This document shows positions 34,132-46,000 of a DNA stretch of 64,000 bases, in pieces. The DNA lies in assembly GCA_949317995.1 (NCBI GenBank), contig OX439050.1:23819839-23883838 (forward strand). Direction: 5' to 3'. The stretch comes from Acholoe squamosa. Its lineage: Eukaryota; Annelida; Polychaeta; Phyllodocida; Polynoidae. A program made the position numbers and the translations under genes. Position 1 is the first letter of the stretch; every line of letters starts with the position of its first letter. The notes under the pieces were generated by a model, which worked only from the letters and a program-made list of their open reading frames with translations, was not told the DNA's origin and made no database searches.

Positions 34132-37100
34132 ATAGTGTCAGGGTGGGGCTCTTATCTGCTACCACTTGGTGAGTATAGTGTTGTGGTCAGGGGGTGATAG
34201 GGGCCCTGAACCACCAGACATGAAAGCTTATCACCAAGCTGCTCCACTGGTCTCTGCCTGCAATAATAGCCTGCCCATAAGGACGCCATGACCTGCAGGC
34301 AATAAGCTCCAGCAGGGAGGCAGCCATATTGGAATCACGCTCCAAGCATCTTTCAGCAACAAAAAAATCAGTAAGCACTAGCCAAAATAGCAGCAATGCC
34401 TCACTATAAATGGCTAATATAGGGCTATTTCACTACAGTGCCTCTGATTGGAGAGTGTTGGCTTCCGGGTTCACTGGTTACTGGAAGGTTTGAGTGATGG
34501 GCTGGTTCTGCTTTTGCTGGGTACCAGCCAGCTTCCTGTCAGAATATGAAAAGATCAATCAGGACAGGGGAAAATCAACAATGGCTTTGAGCAGTGTATT
34601 TTCTCTCTCTTCATCTTATATAGCCTTTAGACACTATTCAAACTGAATCAGTCCAAACGATCTCTGAAATGATCATATGATTGGTGGTTTCCAAAAAAGA
34701 AAAGGGGGGGGGGAAATAAATTGTCCCACCCCTTCTTAAATAAATTGCCTCTTTGGGCACAGGAATATGTATAATATGTAGGCTAGATTGGGGATCGCTA
34801 GCCAACCATCCAATTATCAGGAATATAATATTTACTGTACATCCTTTCCAAATTGTGACAGGTTGCTGATAGCTAAATGTGGACAAATGGTCTGTGGCAT
34901 CACAGAGCCATTAAGGGCTCCATGGAGACTGTGAACATATACATGTGTACACATAAACTATTTATATAGCTAAGGCTGACAATATGTCTCTTGCAATAAA
35001 TTATGATCCAATAGGCCTGAAGACTGAAAACAAAGCAAAAATGAATTAACTTAGCAACTTTGGATTAGGGTAAATAAACATCATTCCAATCGTATATGAG
35101 CAGCATAGTAGCAAGAGTGTTTTCACACAAAATATATAAAGCATATCTAGATAATTATGCCATAACAATACTAGATATGGAGAAAGTAAACCATACGAAG
35201 CAATATCAATTTTCTTAATATGAGTTCTCATTGATAATTAAAGCAATAGGTTGGGTGGGGTGTGCTAGGGGCCCAGTCAGCAATAGACCCTTTGTAGATC
35301 AATGCTGTAGGTATAGGGGAGTGCCCCCTCCCTTTACCTTATACACTGAGAATAGAGATCAATACAAGGGTGTGGTCAGCTCTCTCTCCGCCCCCCACCC
35401 CTGCTATACTATGTCTGGCCCACGGTTCCCCTGGGTTATTGGCGTTGCCCAACTCTCTGTTTGTCGCGATTGCAATTTCCAATGCAATTTGCAAATTTTC
35501 AGTACTTTGCTTACCTTTTTTGATTGTTGTATGTGTTCCATTATACAATTTGGACCTCCCTCTTTGATCCTGTGAATTTGTAAGTCCATGTGACGTTTGG
35601 TTCCCTTTGTAAATGGCAGTTACAAATAAGTAGCATTTTTGAAGCTATACTGACTACAAAATCGCTCCAGTACATTTCTATAGTGCAATCAATTAGAGAT
35701 TTCTATAGCACATGGAGTCCTATGGGCAATTCAGACACTAAGATTCAGTACCTTTGTGTATAACAATCTTGGCTATACATGTTACATCTTAGCCCGTTAG
35801 ATTTTTTTTGAGTTAAGACAAAGTTTGCAAAATGGTTATAAATCATTATAACAATGCATTGAGGGATATAGTTCTGCACTACTTTTTCCCTCCGATCGAG
35901 CTCGTGCTGTCGGAACTCTGTTTCGATTAAAAATAAGTGTATTCATGCATCATAACAATATTAATGCAATACCATGTATTTAATCACAGAATTAAACACA
36001 GAAAGGCGGTGAAACACAAAAACACCAGACAGCACAAACAGAGCTGCTAGCACCATGCAGTGACTGTCCACCTAATGGGTCCAAGTGTTCCTATGTAAAA
36101 GAGGCAAGCAGAAAAGGTTGCCAACTGTAACCATTCACGGACATCCATTTCTGCTTGTCTTCTCACATCTTGCCAGGACCACATAATGCTATGTCTGCAC
36201 CTGGGGGACAAACCTGTTAACCCCCTATATCTCTTACAAAAAAAAACACAGAAAGATGACAAAATACGTAATACAGCACAGCGCTCCTGACAACTGTACA
36301 CCCACTTGCCACAGCCGGTCCCTCCCCTGTCTCCTGGCAGTGTACTGTAAAGATCTAGATTTCGCTCTCCTGCCACCTTATACCAATCTGTCCATACGAC
36401 TGGTGAAAAAATGGTAGGCTTTAGGCAGGAATGGATCAAAAAAGGGGTTTTCTCTTGTGGTTGGGGTGGGGTTACACATGCCCCTCCAGGGACTGGCAAA
36501 AATTACCTGGATTGGCATTTGAAATGACAAATACCTTCTCCCTTAATAAAAGGACTCTTCACATCATGTAACCTATCATTTTGGGATAGCTCATGATGGC
36601 AAAGATTTTGCAATACCCACATTTCACATTTGACTAAGATTAGAAAAGTTAGCATCCCTGAAGGGACTTTAATGATGTTTTAAAGCTGTCACATCACCTG
36701 AGCGATACTGTAGGTATATAGAACAATCTTTTATGACAAATATTATTTTCCTACCAAGTACCACACTGTTGATCTATCTAAAATGGCTATAATGATATTT
36801 AGAGTCTATTACACCAACTTTACAATACTTTAGGCCTATATGACAATCTCCGAAGGAGAAATAACTAGTTCTGGACTAAATGTTTCAGCAATTATTTAGC
36901 ATATATGTCAGCATCTAATAATCTTTTCCTATGCATCAACTCATATGTGCCAAACCCTCTGCCATGTGGTATATATCACACATTAAATCTTTTCTGTTTG
37001 AGGTAGATATCATGAGCAGTTTAACCCGACCTTGGACGTGGATGAAAGTCCTAAAGTGTTCATTCTTTATGCACACAATTGAGTGATATTAAGGAATTTT

Positions 37101-37200
37101 TCGGTCCAAAGCGTTGATAAATTTGATGGGCCAAACTTCAGATATCACGTATACCAGTATATAGGGACGTGCTCACTACACTTGATAACGGTGTCATACC
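34132..37200. other. No gene recognised
   Basis: Includes a 150-codon minus-strand frame (36047-36499) with no domain signal and unsupported by splice context. Otherwise AT-rich. Confidence 0.5.
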
Positions 37201-37259
37201 TGACATAATAGTAGCCCCCCCCCCCCCCCCTCGTAGATTTAAAAAAAAAATCTCAGGAG

Positions 37260-37290
37260 AAAAGGTCAACTCGAGGCAAGTTGACCTTTT
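37260..37290. repeat. Perfect 12-bp hairpin ending in T-run
   Basis: aaaaggtcaact (37260-37271), 7-bp loop, agttgacctttt (37279-37290), followed by more T. Shape resembles a pol III or rho-independent stop, but I see no associated gene. Confidence 0.6.
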
Positions 37291-38400
37291 TTTGCAGTTA
37301 TCTTGTTCCATAAATCCATTGCAAAGATCACATGTACAGGACTAACACTAATTACCCGGTAGTAACCTATCAATACTCTCATAAGAGTAAAGGGTGATAT
37401 AATCTATTATATCTAATCCTGTCTACCAACCCTATTTCAAGTACCAGTACCTAACCTATTTTGAGTACCAGTTTTAGTTGTCGGTGTTTTGTGTTTATGC
37501 ACATGGCCTTAATACCCTAACGAGTACAAAATATTCCCTGTGACATTTATCCCTCATGATATGGTGCTCTATTGACATTTAGTCCAAGATCAATATGTGC
37601 TACATGTATGTGTTGGTACTGGAGCAGGTGTCAGTGTAGTCTACTCACGGCTTTATACAAGCCTACTGTCAACTTAGACTATAACTGCCATTACTTATAA
37701 CCACAACTATCGGATATATACAATAGTCTCATAGAAAGCTTGAAGGATTCATGTAATACGTGAATATTGTAACTGATGTCACCACCTTATCTCACAAGTG
37801 GACTTGTGTACCCCTGTAGGATATCGACCAGCGAGAGTGAAACCTAAAGGTATCAGAAAAATCAAGTTTTCTCTGTTTATCCATTGTAACTTTGATTGTC
37901 ACTGTATTTACATATAATATACCGTACATCCCATATGAATTGACACTGATTCTCTCTATGGTTGAAATCCTATGTTTCCTGATATATATTATAATTAGGA
38001 AAAATCATCATAATCACTCTTATTGAATCAAGCATCACAGATAATAAAGATAACAGGGCAGAATTTTTAATTACCAGTAAGTGTACCGGTACACGTGCTG
38101 AATGAGGGACTAGATGATCTGTGTAGAGACTAGAATGAATCAATTTGTTGAGGACCTGTTATCTTGTAAATCTGTGATCTCTTATCTGAAAAAAAAGCAA
38201 CCATTGGCATATATGATTCATAGACCTACAGCAGCTGTCTCATATGAGTCATTCATTTAGGCCTACGTATCACTGTAGGCATAGGTAGTCATAGATTGAA
38301 TAGGACCCTGGATGGATGATAATACACTTTGAAAGCACTGCCTAGTTGATATCTACAAGGCGAAGGACAGGCCATCCCAGGCCGCCATCCCAATAACCAT
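37291..38400. other. No feature recognised
   Basis: AT-rich sequence without long frames or clear repeats. Confidence 0.5.
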
Positions 38401-38629
38401 TACCGTAAACTCCCACGTATAAGACGCGTCCTCTACGCCAAACAAAATGCTGGGGAGTCTTATAGCTTTCTCTCAAGTTGGGGGGGGGGCGTCTTATACC
38501 AGGGGTAATTTTACTATAGAACAGTACTGGATTTACAAAATTGGTACGTCTTATATGCGAAAATGCCTCTGCTGAGTTTGGGGTGCGTCCTATACGCGCA
38601 CCGCATATTCTACGCGGGAGAATACGGTA
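38401..38629. mobile_element. TA-flanked CCGTAA-type TIR element
   Basis: taCCGTAAACTCCCACGTAT to CTACGCGGGAGAATACGGta, 229 bp, with internal gcgtcttatacc/acgtcttatatgcg half-sites; a close relative of 17316-17552. Confidence 0.85.
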
Positions 38630-38690
38630 CGTATCAGTATCAGTTTCTCATGTAAGATTGTAAGAAAGGTCAATGTTCCACCTCAATAAT

Positions 38691-39022
38691 CAGAGGCGTA
38701 GGAAGCAAATCTTCATTGGGGGGCCCAGCGAGGGCCCCATCACGACCACCATGAATTGTCAGATGAAGCGCGATGATGTCCATACATACATATATAGAAT
38801 ATGTATAGAAAAGTAATTTTTGTTGAATTTTGTACCTGACTTTAGGCTCAGACCCCCTTTTTCCCTATCCCATCACCATATTGATCTAATTTGAGTCTTA
38901 GCTTCTTTTCCATTTTGTTTATGAGTTCTTTGCAAAAATCTTTTAGGGGGGCAGACATAATCAGGCCCCACCTGCTTCATGATTGGGGGGGCCCAGCCCC
39001 CCCTCCTTTTCCTACACCCCTG
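38691..39022. mobile_element. hAT-like MITE CAGAGGCGTAGG...CCTACACCCCTG
   Basis: Inverted ends as in 27363-27514 but longer (332 bp). Flanks tcaataat and attcaata look like an imperfect 8-bp duplication. GGGGGGCCCAGC occurs near both ends. Confidence 0.75.
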
Positions 39023-39384
39023 ATTCAATAGCGTCCATGTGTCTTTTTTTTTCATCATATCTAATTTCTTCGTTTACCTTTACAAAGAAATGGCCATGTC
39101 GTCTAGACCCATAAGTAGGCCGACATGCCATTGTATATTGCCGAGCTGGTTATGTTGTCATATACATGATGTTACAATGGAAATGGACCTTCCTCCACCA
39201 CAGTGACCCCCATATATACAGGTCATACCTATCCCCATACTGTACCACTCCTCCTACCACTTTGACCTTTGCCAAGGTTATACATCAAGGCCATGTTAAA
39301 GGTCAGAGGGTCAGTGTTACTTGTTATTGGTAGGACAGGTACGGTGGAACATGGTCAGATGGTCACACAAGATGTACTTTAATA

Positions 39385-39600
39385 TCTCGTGTATAATGCG
39401 CGTCTTGTACGGATGGACCCTTAGTGCGCCTTTTAAAAGCAGAATAATTTAGGGGAGGTTTTCTAAGATGGCCATAGGTTTGAATTTCGAAAAGCTGATT
39501 AGGACAGAAGTAATGACATTTTTATCATTTTCTCTCACATCTACAAAGTCTGGGTGTGCCCTATACGCAGGGTGCGCTTTATACACGGGGTTCTACGGTG
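39385..39600. mobile_element. Divergent CCGTAA-type element
   Basis: atctcgtgtataatgcgcgt at the left and gcgctttatacacggggttc-tacgg at the right keep the family layout; the exact TA flanks are lost. Confidence 0.5.
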
Positions 39601-40136
39601 AGCTAGAGTGGGCCTGGGAAGTAAGGTTGGAGAAGTGGTCATCTCTCAGTATGTGTGGTCTTTGATGTTTAATAAGACTGCAAATAAGTGTATACAATTT
39701 TGTGTTACCCTTTTGTATAGGCCCAGAGTTACAGAAAAGAGAACTGTCTCAAGAAGGGAATCGTTGTTTGTCATCATTTGCTTGATATCTTAGAGAACTA
39801 AGACACCGCCTGGGGCTGAACAAAGCTTCAAGCGTTAATTAATTATATGACCCCAAATTAAATTTCCTGGAACGTTTTGAATGTTTATGAACGTACCATC
39901 TGCTGGACTAAAACTAAAAACAATTGTCAATGGCCATCGTCTATAGATGCAGGGGGAATATATATAGGATGCTGGCGATATTGTGAGAACTCTCCAGGGA
40001 AGGAGGCACAGACAGACAGTAGGTGGTGTCTCCCATATAGGGCATCAGCACATTAGGCTATGGAGGCCGCCATTAGACCCCGACTGCACTATGACTAACA
40101 CCTTCAGCCCCCGTCTCCGCAGTAAATGCCAGGGAT
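39601..40136. other. No feature recognised
   Basis: Unique-looking sequence. Confidence 0.45.
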
Positions 40137-40373
40137 GCTTCCCATTGGTCAATAATACAATAGCCATGTGCCGTATAGGACTCAGTATGGAGGCCTAGTG
40201 GAGCCACCATCTTGAATTTCGCAGGTTGAGCTAAAACACACTGATAAGACATACCATGATGGGTACCTTGTCCCTGGTTAACACCCACTTCCAGGGACAT
40301 GCTGGTCCCATCTTATCAGTTCTTATCAGTGTGTGTTGCAGGAACCAGCTCCAGACCAGCTAGTGGCCAATAG
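40137..40373 (+). repeat. Interspersed repeat, inverted relative at 45501-45733
   Basis: About 235 bp sharing ataggactcagtatggaggc, accttgtccctggttaacac, ccacttccagggacatgctg and agctagtggccaatag with the reverse complement of 45501-45733. Class unknown; an open frame starting inside it (40333-40563) has no recognisable product. Confidence 0.8.
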
Positions 40374-41445
40374 AGTCTCATACATTATTCAGTCCCAACA
40401 TCGTCCGCCAGGAGGCATGTCGAAGAAGACTGCTGGTACAACAAAAGCTACCACTCAGCCTTCCTGTGTCCAGCGAATGGGGTGGGACCCTCAACAGGCG
40501 TTTATCTTTGGGAAAAGGATTGAAGCCATTGAGGAAATGCTCCTCGAAGAGCAAAGAATTTAGATCAATTGTCTGTCCCTAAAGTACCACTACCCTGTAT
40601 ACAGACCTGGCCGTATATATAATTTCCAAAAGACCTCGCGTTTTGGTCAAATCTCGCCCGTAAGCCGTAAAAATACATTAGAAACGGCATTATATTATAA
40701 GGAGCACATTGGGGTTTAGAAATAATGTATATTATATGCCATTGGCTTTTGGTTTTAATATTATAGTGCCTCACCAGACATAAACAGAGATTATTTGCAG
40801 TTAGAAGCTATGGCTTATACATGAGGTTTTCACTGGATAAATATTTCCCAACATACTGGTTACGTAGTTATCCGACTTCATTATCCTTAAATAGGCTAAG
40901 ATAACACAGATTAAATTTTACAGATGAAATAATTATAAAGGAGGTAATCATGTATGCAAACTGTTTTCTTATAAAACCCCTGGGCCAGTAATTGTCTATT
41001 TACCTACTTGCTAAATAAATCCATTAGTGATTACCTATACACTCCATTTGATAATTTCCATTAGGTGTTTTTAGACTACAGCACCCACAGGACCACTGCC
41101 CAACCAATATTGTCTCCGTTTTATTCTGCTTGCCTGAGGCAGGGGTAATATTGCTATGGTTACCAGAAGGATGCTGGTACCATCAATCCCGTGTAGATTC
41201 ACCAAGTGATCAAATTAAGTACATTAATTAAGGTGTTTACTTTAACTGGACGGTTCTATAAAAGTGAGTGGTTTAAATGACTTTTATAGTGCATGTATGG
41301 TAAACAACCTGTAATCTAATGTATCTTTACATCACTGACTTTTGAATTGAATTGAAGTTTTTTATTGGCTGAAACAACCACAACGTGGGTCGATTTTCAT
41401 TATCTGAATGAAAAGCCAGAATACAAGAACACAATAATATTGTCA
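40374..41445. other. No gene recognised
   Basis: AT-rich with no long frames other than the 76-codon one noted at 40333. Confidence 0.45.
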
Positions 41446-41505
41446 GAAAAAGCCAGAAAACAAGAACACAATGACATTGTGTTCTTTTATTCTGGCTTTT
41501 CATTT
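41446..41505. repeat. 26-bp-arm hairpin with a third copy alongside
   Basis: aaaagccagaaaacaagaac ... cattgtgttcttttattctg forms a near-perfect palindrome centred at about 41475; a third copy in direct orientation (aaaagccagaatacaagaac) begins at 41411. Confidence 0.85.
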
Positions 41506-41659
41506 GAGGCATTTCTGTTATTATTAAGAATATTATTCAGAATCAACAATTTATTAAACTGTTGAGTTTAAATATGTCACCATGTTTCATTTAATTTCAG
41601 CTATATATGTTGTTGTTTTTTGTGTTGGCCTTCCCAGGGCTTAAATTGTGTACAAAGAC

Positions 41660-41800
41660 TATGTACCGGATTATCCCATTGGTCGTCATGATGCATTGAA
41701 TGCATCCGAGAGTGTTGCATGGTTGTCATGGTGCAGCGCTGGCAATAGACTCGCCAGCACTGCATTTGAGCATCATGACAACAAAGGAAAATTAACCTTG
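41660..41800. mobile_element. TTAA palindromic family copy (decayed)
   Basis: Words ggtcgtcatgatgcattgaa, gcagcgctggcaatagactc, gccagcactgcatttgagca; boundaries uncertain. Confidence 0.45.
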
Positions 41801-43077
41801 TTACGGTGCATCGAGTCTAAAATTAACAGAGATGGTCTTATATAGTCACCTATTGAAAACACCTCTCCTCAGTAGGGTGATATGCCAAAACACATACCGA
41901 TTGTTGGCATGGCTAAAGAAGTGACATTTTTTATGATTAAGATGTACTCCATGACTCTTCTACCCCTAAATCATACCCCCTCCCACACATCACACTGTGA
42001 GGGCGTCACGCCCTGATTGCCATGGCAACCGATGTAAACACCAGCATCTGGATACTTAAAAGAACGTCAGCCCTTAGAAAGAAAGGAATGTTAAGAAAAA
42101 GAGAAAGTTATAAGATAAATAAGGGGTAAAGGCAGAAACGGAGGCGAAAAACAACAAGCCTGTCCCACTTAAAGTAGACGTACCAGAAAAAGAAAAAAAC
42201 AAAAAAACTGGTGTCGTAATAGGCCTACAGTGACACTGCTTAGATAAATCATTGGAGGATATAGGCAAATGGTGTCAGTGTGGCATGAGGATATAAAAAA
42301 GCTTAGTTAAGCTTATGTGAAAAGCTGAAGTATAGGGAGTTCTATATAAATATGTGTTGGTGCATGCCAGCTCAGCCAATCAGCAGTCAGTTTACATTGA
42401 GAGTTTGCCTTTACACAGCTGGATACACATGTGTGTATGTAGAGTGTACATAGGGGTTGTGAACTAGGCTGGGATTGGATGAAAGAGTCTGGGAAGGGGG
42501 AGCTGTAGGGTTAAGAGTGAATAGGGAAGTGGAGGGGGTTTTGGGGATGAATCAGAGGTTTCCCAGACATAGGAAGCTAGACACCATACACATACAAGTG
42601 TGGAGTACTCATATACTTCCCTCGTGAATCATGGAATTTTCAGAAAGCCACAGGTCATAGCGAAGCCACACTCCAGGATAGAGGCATAGGGACATCAACA
42701 AGCACTCAACATCACCTTTATGTGGATTACCTCAGTATTGTTAAGGACTCAAAGTGATATTATTGACTCTTTGGGTCAGCTATACTCTATACTATAGAGT
42801 AGTCACTAGATGACTCCACAGAGGGCCATACTCGACATGTATGCTCAAGTGTACAAGGCTAAAGACTATAGACATAAAATGGACACTCAATAGAGTTCTA
42901 CACAGAAAAGAGTTTCAGCCGATGCTACTGAATAACAATGAGGATATAATATCACCAACGTACACTTATTGTTCTGACACAGCGGGACACAACTAAACCG
43001 TCCAACTATCATTATCTGGACAGCTGGACAAATCTAAACAGTTTTGTCATTATATATTGGACCTAATTAATAAAACA
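41801..43077. other. Upstream region of candidate kinase 5' exon
   Basis: No long frame. It may contain the promoter and 5' leader of the kinase gene if the candidate exon at 43078 is real. Confidence 0.3.
42343..42380 (+). promoter_or_regulatory. Weak promoter-like cluster upstream of candidate first exon
   Basis: TATATAAA at 42343-42350 and a CCAAT pentamer at 42376-42380 lie about 700 bp upstream of the candidate ATG at 43078. The CCAAT lies downstream of the TATA-like word, the wrong order for a classical promoter, so this is only a pointer to where transcription of the kinase gene might start. Confidence 0.18.
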
Positions 43078-43102
43078 ATGGGAGTAGAAAGATGGGGTTC
43101 TG
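43078..43102 (+). other. Candidate upstream first coding exon of the kinase gene
   Basis: An ATG at 43078 opens eight codons (MGVERWGS) and one base before a consensus donor gtaagt at 43103. The phase-1 end joins the acceptor at 48638 exactly in frame, producing ...[10 protein letters not shown]. This is the closer and stronger-donor of two phase-compatible candidates. Transcript data are needed to confirm it; frame agreement alone has a one in three chance. Confidence 0.4.
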
Positions 43103-43414
43103 GTAAGTACCATCGTATATTAACTTGTACTAAGTAGTGGAGATATTCTTCAATTTCTTGCTATGACTAGTTTATATACTGCATGTACTCAGGGTTCAAG
43201 TGCATATCAATATTAGTTTTAGTACCCACTTGCCTGACCACAGACCTCTCACATAGGGGTCTAACTTAGTTTTACACCCCACCACACACGCTATGAGTTG
43301 CCTCTGGTTCTGTATTGGAGAACTGGGTCCCGGGGCAAGTTTATATTACAATTCAGAGCATAGCATGAAGGTAGCTTATATTACATAACCATTCAACTGC
43401 TGCATACTAGTAGT

Positions 43415-43656
43415 AACTATACCCTTTGGTCGTCATGTTACATGGATGCATCCCTGCTTAGTTTACTCACCAGGGCTGCATTCATACCAGTATGCAACAT
43501 GCTGACCCTTCGCTAAAACACCACAGGGGTCGGCACCATGGTGGTGAATGCAGACCTGGTGTGCATACTCACCAGGGCTGCATTCAGTGCATCAATGCAT
43601 CATGCCGGCCATAGGAGCAAACTTTAGGCTTTATTAATCTTGCACTTAAAGGGTTC
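43415..43656. mobile_element. TTAA palindromic family copy
   Basis: Two internal copies of tcaccagggctgcattca and an end reading cacttaaagggttcaa; lies in the putative first intron of the kinase gene. Confidence 0.55.
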
Positions 43657-43846
43657 AAACCGTAGTCTGTAGCTAAGTGATACCAGCATTAATAATTAGG
43701 TGCCTTTGGTCTGGTTCTCATGTATAAATGTATATGTATCAGTAACCTTTGAACTCTGACCCGACCTCATTGCCCTCACAGTGTGAGGATGAAAATGGAT
43801 AGTGGTTGGTGGGTAGGGGTTAGTCAGCATGAGAGAGCCATAGAAT

Positions 43847-44317
43847 ACCACCGTAATACCTCGCCTATAAGGCCACACCAAGAAAATAATTTTTTTTTAA
43901 AGAATTTTTTGGCTTCCAATGGATTCCTTGCTGGAAAAGTGAGGCGAGCGAAAACATTTTATTTAAAAAAAAAATTGCCAAACATCACAAAGAGAAAACT
44001 TGTAGAAAGTGAAGCGAGCAAAACCAGTAGACGGGATTTTTTTCAAAGAAAAAAAAATTTCTATTTCTGAAAATATGGAGAGGGAAATCCGTAGACCAAC
44101 TTTTTTTTTGGTGTGGCTTAAGGTAAAATTTATATATGAAACAAGACCATGTGAGCCTTACAAGATCCAGTGGCTTGGTGCGCCTGGCGGAGTGCAATTG
44201 CATTTAAACTAATTTTGACCTGGTCAGAATCAGAACTAATGAGAATCTAAAAGTATACAAGCCAGGATGCACTTCATGATTTGCAGGCTCGCCATAAACG
44301 CAATGTATTACGGTAGT
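43847..44317. mobile_element. CCGTAA-type element carrying a Harbinger-like MITE
   Basis: Outer ends taccaccgtaatacctcgcc and gcaatgtattacggta. Inside, 43871-44118 is a MITE with inverted ends GGCCACACCAA and TTGGTGTGGCT flanked by TAA (43868-43870) and TAA (44119-44121). A nested insertion; the AT-rich interior carries aggcgagcgaaaac. Confidence 0.7.
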
Positions 44318-45500
44318 GTTTTGTACGAGGAGGGTGGACATGGGTTGTAGACAAGTTATCAAAATACATGGCACTCCACTGGTTATAAAGAGAAGGGAGA
44401 TAAATTTCCATATTCAATAGGGCTTGGATGAGAAGGGAAGGTTCTTTGGAGAAATAAAGAGGAAAGACCCCAAGGAATGCCTTTTAATTTAATTAGTATT
44501 TACCAGAAACAAAACTTTTGCAGAAATCACTGCACTTTTCCAGGAATTTCTAAATTAAGTTGTTTTATTTACTGTCAAAAATAAAGTTAGCAAGATGGCA
44601 AGGTTTAGATTACCCTTGTTGACCAGTGAGTGGCACCACTGCTGAATGGAATTAATCCTATTGCAGAATACATGATATGCCTATAACATAAAATATAAAT
44701 GCGTCATACGAGCCTGAGAAGTTTCCCTGGTTGTACATCTAGTTAGATACAATAGCAAAATCATACTAGCTACACTAAAGGGTGCTCTAAACCTGGGGGC
44801 CAGATGAGATCCATTTAGAGAGAAAACGAAACCCCAGTACCGGTTGCTTAATGTTTTCACACTTTGACCCTCCATTGTAATACAAGCGTGGATTAGGATT
44901 ACCCTCATCCCTAGAGAATATCCCCTCTGGGCCCTGTATCTAGTCTTTGGATTAATCCCATGCGCATGTAGGCTATCTGAAGCCTATGGGCTCGAATTGG
45001 GACTGGAGCTGTTTTCCTGTGTTCAGCATTGATAGGAGGTTTATAACACGGGGGCCAACTGTAGTTTGTGCTATCCAGAGACATGATACTCACCATGACT
45101 TGAATTCTCAGTGTTTTGCCACTTTTGGCAGACCCTGCAAAATTCAAAATGGTGGACCCACTGGGTATAGCTCTAGACTCTTAAGAGTCCAGAATTCTAA
45201 AAAAAAAAAATCTTTACTTGGGGACGTAAGCAGAAACACTGCGGACACACTGGTTCCTCTCCTCCCACCCATTAAGCACACCTGTAGAGAACCCAGCACC
45301 TGGGAACCACCAAGTGGAGCAGGTCACATGACCTTAGATCCACTCACACGTGACCTGAGGGACGCTGTTACTCCGGTTACAAGTGTTTTTTTTTTAAGCC
45401 CAATGAGGGAGGTCTGGTACCAGTGGGGGTTCCCAGCTTAGTGCTACAACAAATGTGTTAGAGTCAAAAAACAGGGATGGTGCTGGGGTAAACAGTGTTC
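44318..45500. other. No gene recognised
   Basis: Small overlapping frames on both strands near 44911-45441 without domain signal. Confidence 0.45.
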
Positions 45501-45733
45501 TATTGGCCGCTAGCTGGTCTGGAGCTGGTCCCGGTGACACACACTGATAAGATGGGACCAGCATGTCCCTGGAAGTGGGTGTTAACCAGGGACAAGGTAC
45601 CCATCATGGTATGTGTTATCAGTGGGTTTTACCTCAACCAACAAAATTCAAAATGGCGGCTCCACTAGGCCTCCATACTGAGTCCTATACAGACTTAGCA
45701 GGATTATTTATTAGCCAATGAAATAAGCCCACC
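45501..45733 (-). repeat. Interspersed repeat, inverted relative of 40137-40373
   Basis: Reverse complement of the 40137 copy with many substitutions; see that entry. Confidence 0.8.
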
Positions 45734-45858
45734 GATTCACTGCGGTCCTCTCGGGGGGCCGACTGGTACCCATCTGATAGGTCTTATCAGTAGAACTTGC
45801 TGGTAACAAGCTCCAGGAATGGCGGCGCCCATTGGGCAACCTGCTAACTCGGAATAGG

Positions 45859-46000
45859 CAGAGATGCCACTTTTCCTGGTTTACCAGGAATTCCTGGTTT
45901 TGATTTCATGATTTCTGTATTAAATTATGTTAAATTCCTGGGAAAATGTGTCCAAAGTCCAGTTTTCCTGGTTTTTGTCGGCCAGTGAGTGGCATCTCTG
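45859..46000. mobile_element. 142-bp MITE, copy 2, TSD AATAGG
   Basis: Same 13-bp TIR as copy 1. aatagg at 45853-45858 and 46001-46006 gives a 6-bp target duplication. Confidence 0.88.

Noticed and set aside
36047-36499. 150-codon frame on the minus strand
   Set aside because: No recognisable motif and composition like surrounding non-coding DNA.
37260-37295. Hairpin plus T-run as a terminator
   Set aside because: No upstream RNA gene could be found, so it is listed only as a repeat.
40333-40563. 76-codon frame ending EAIEEMLLEEQRI
   Set aside because: Starts inside an interspersed repeat. The helical end is suggestive, but there is no homologue I can name and no splice support.
43190-43660. 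tRNA B-box-like ggttcaa words
   Set aside because: No matching A box or cloverleaf around them.
44986-45441. 151-codon frame on the + strand
   Set aside because: Crosses a poly-A run and repeat-like words, with no domain signal.
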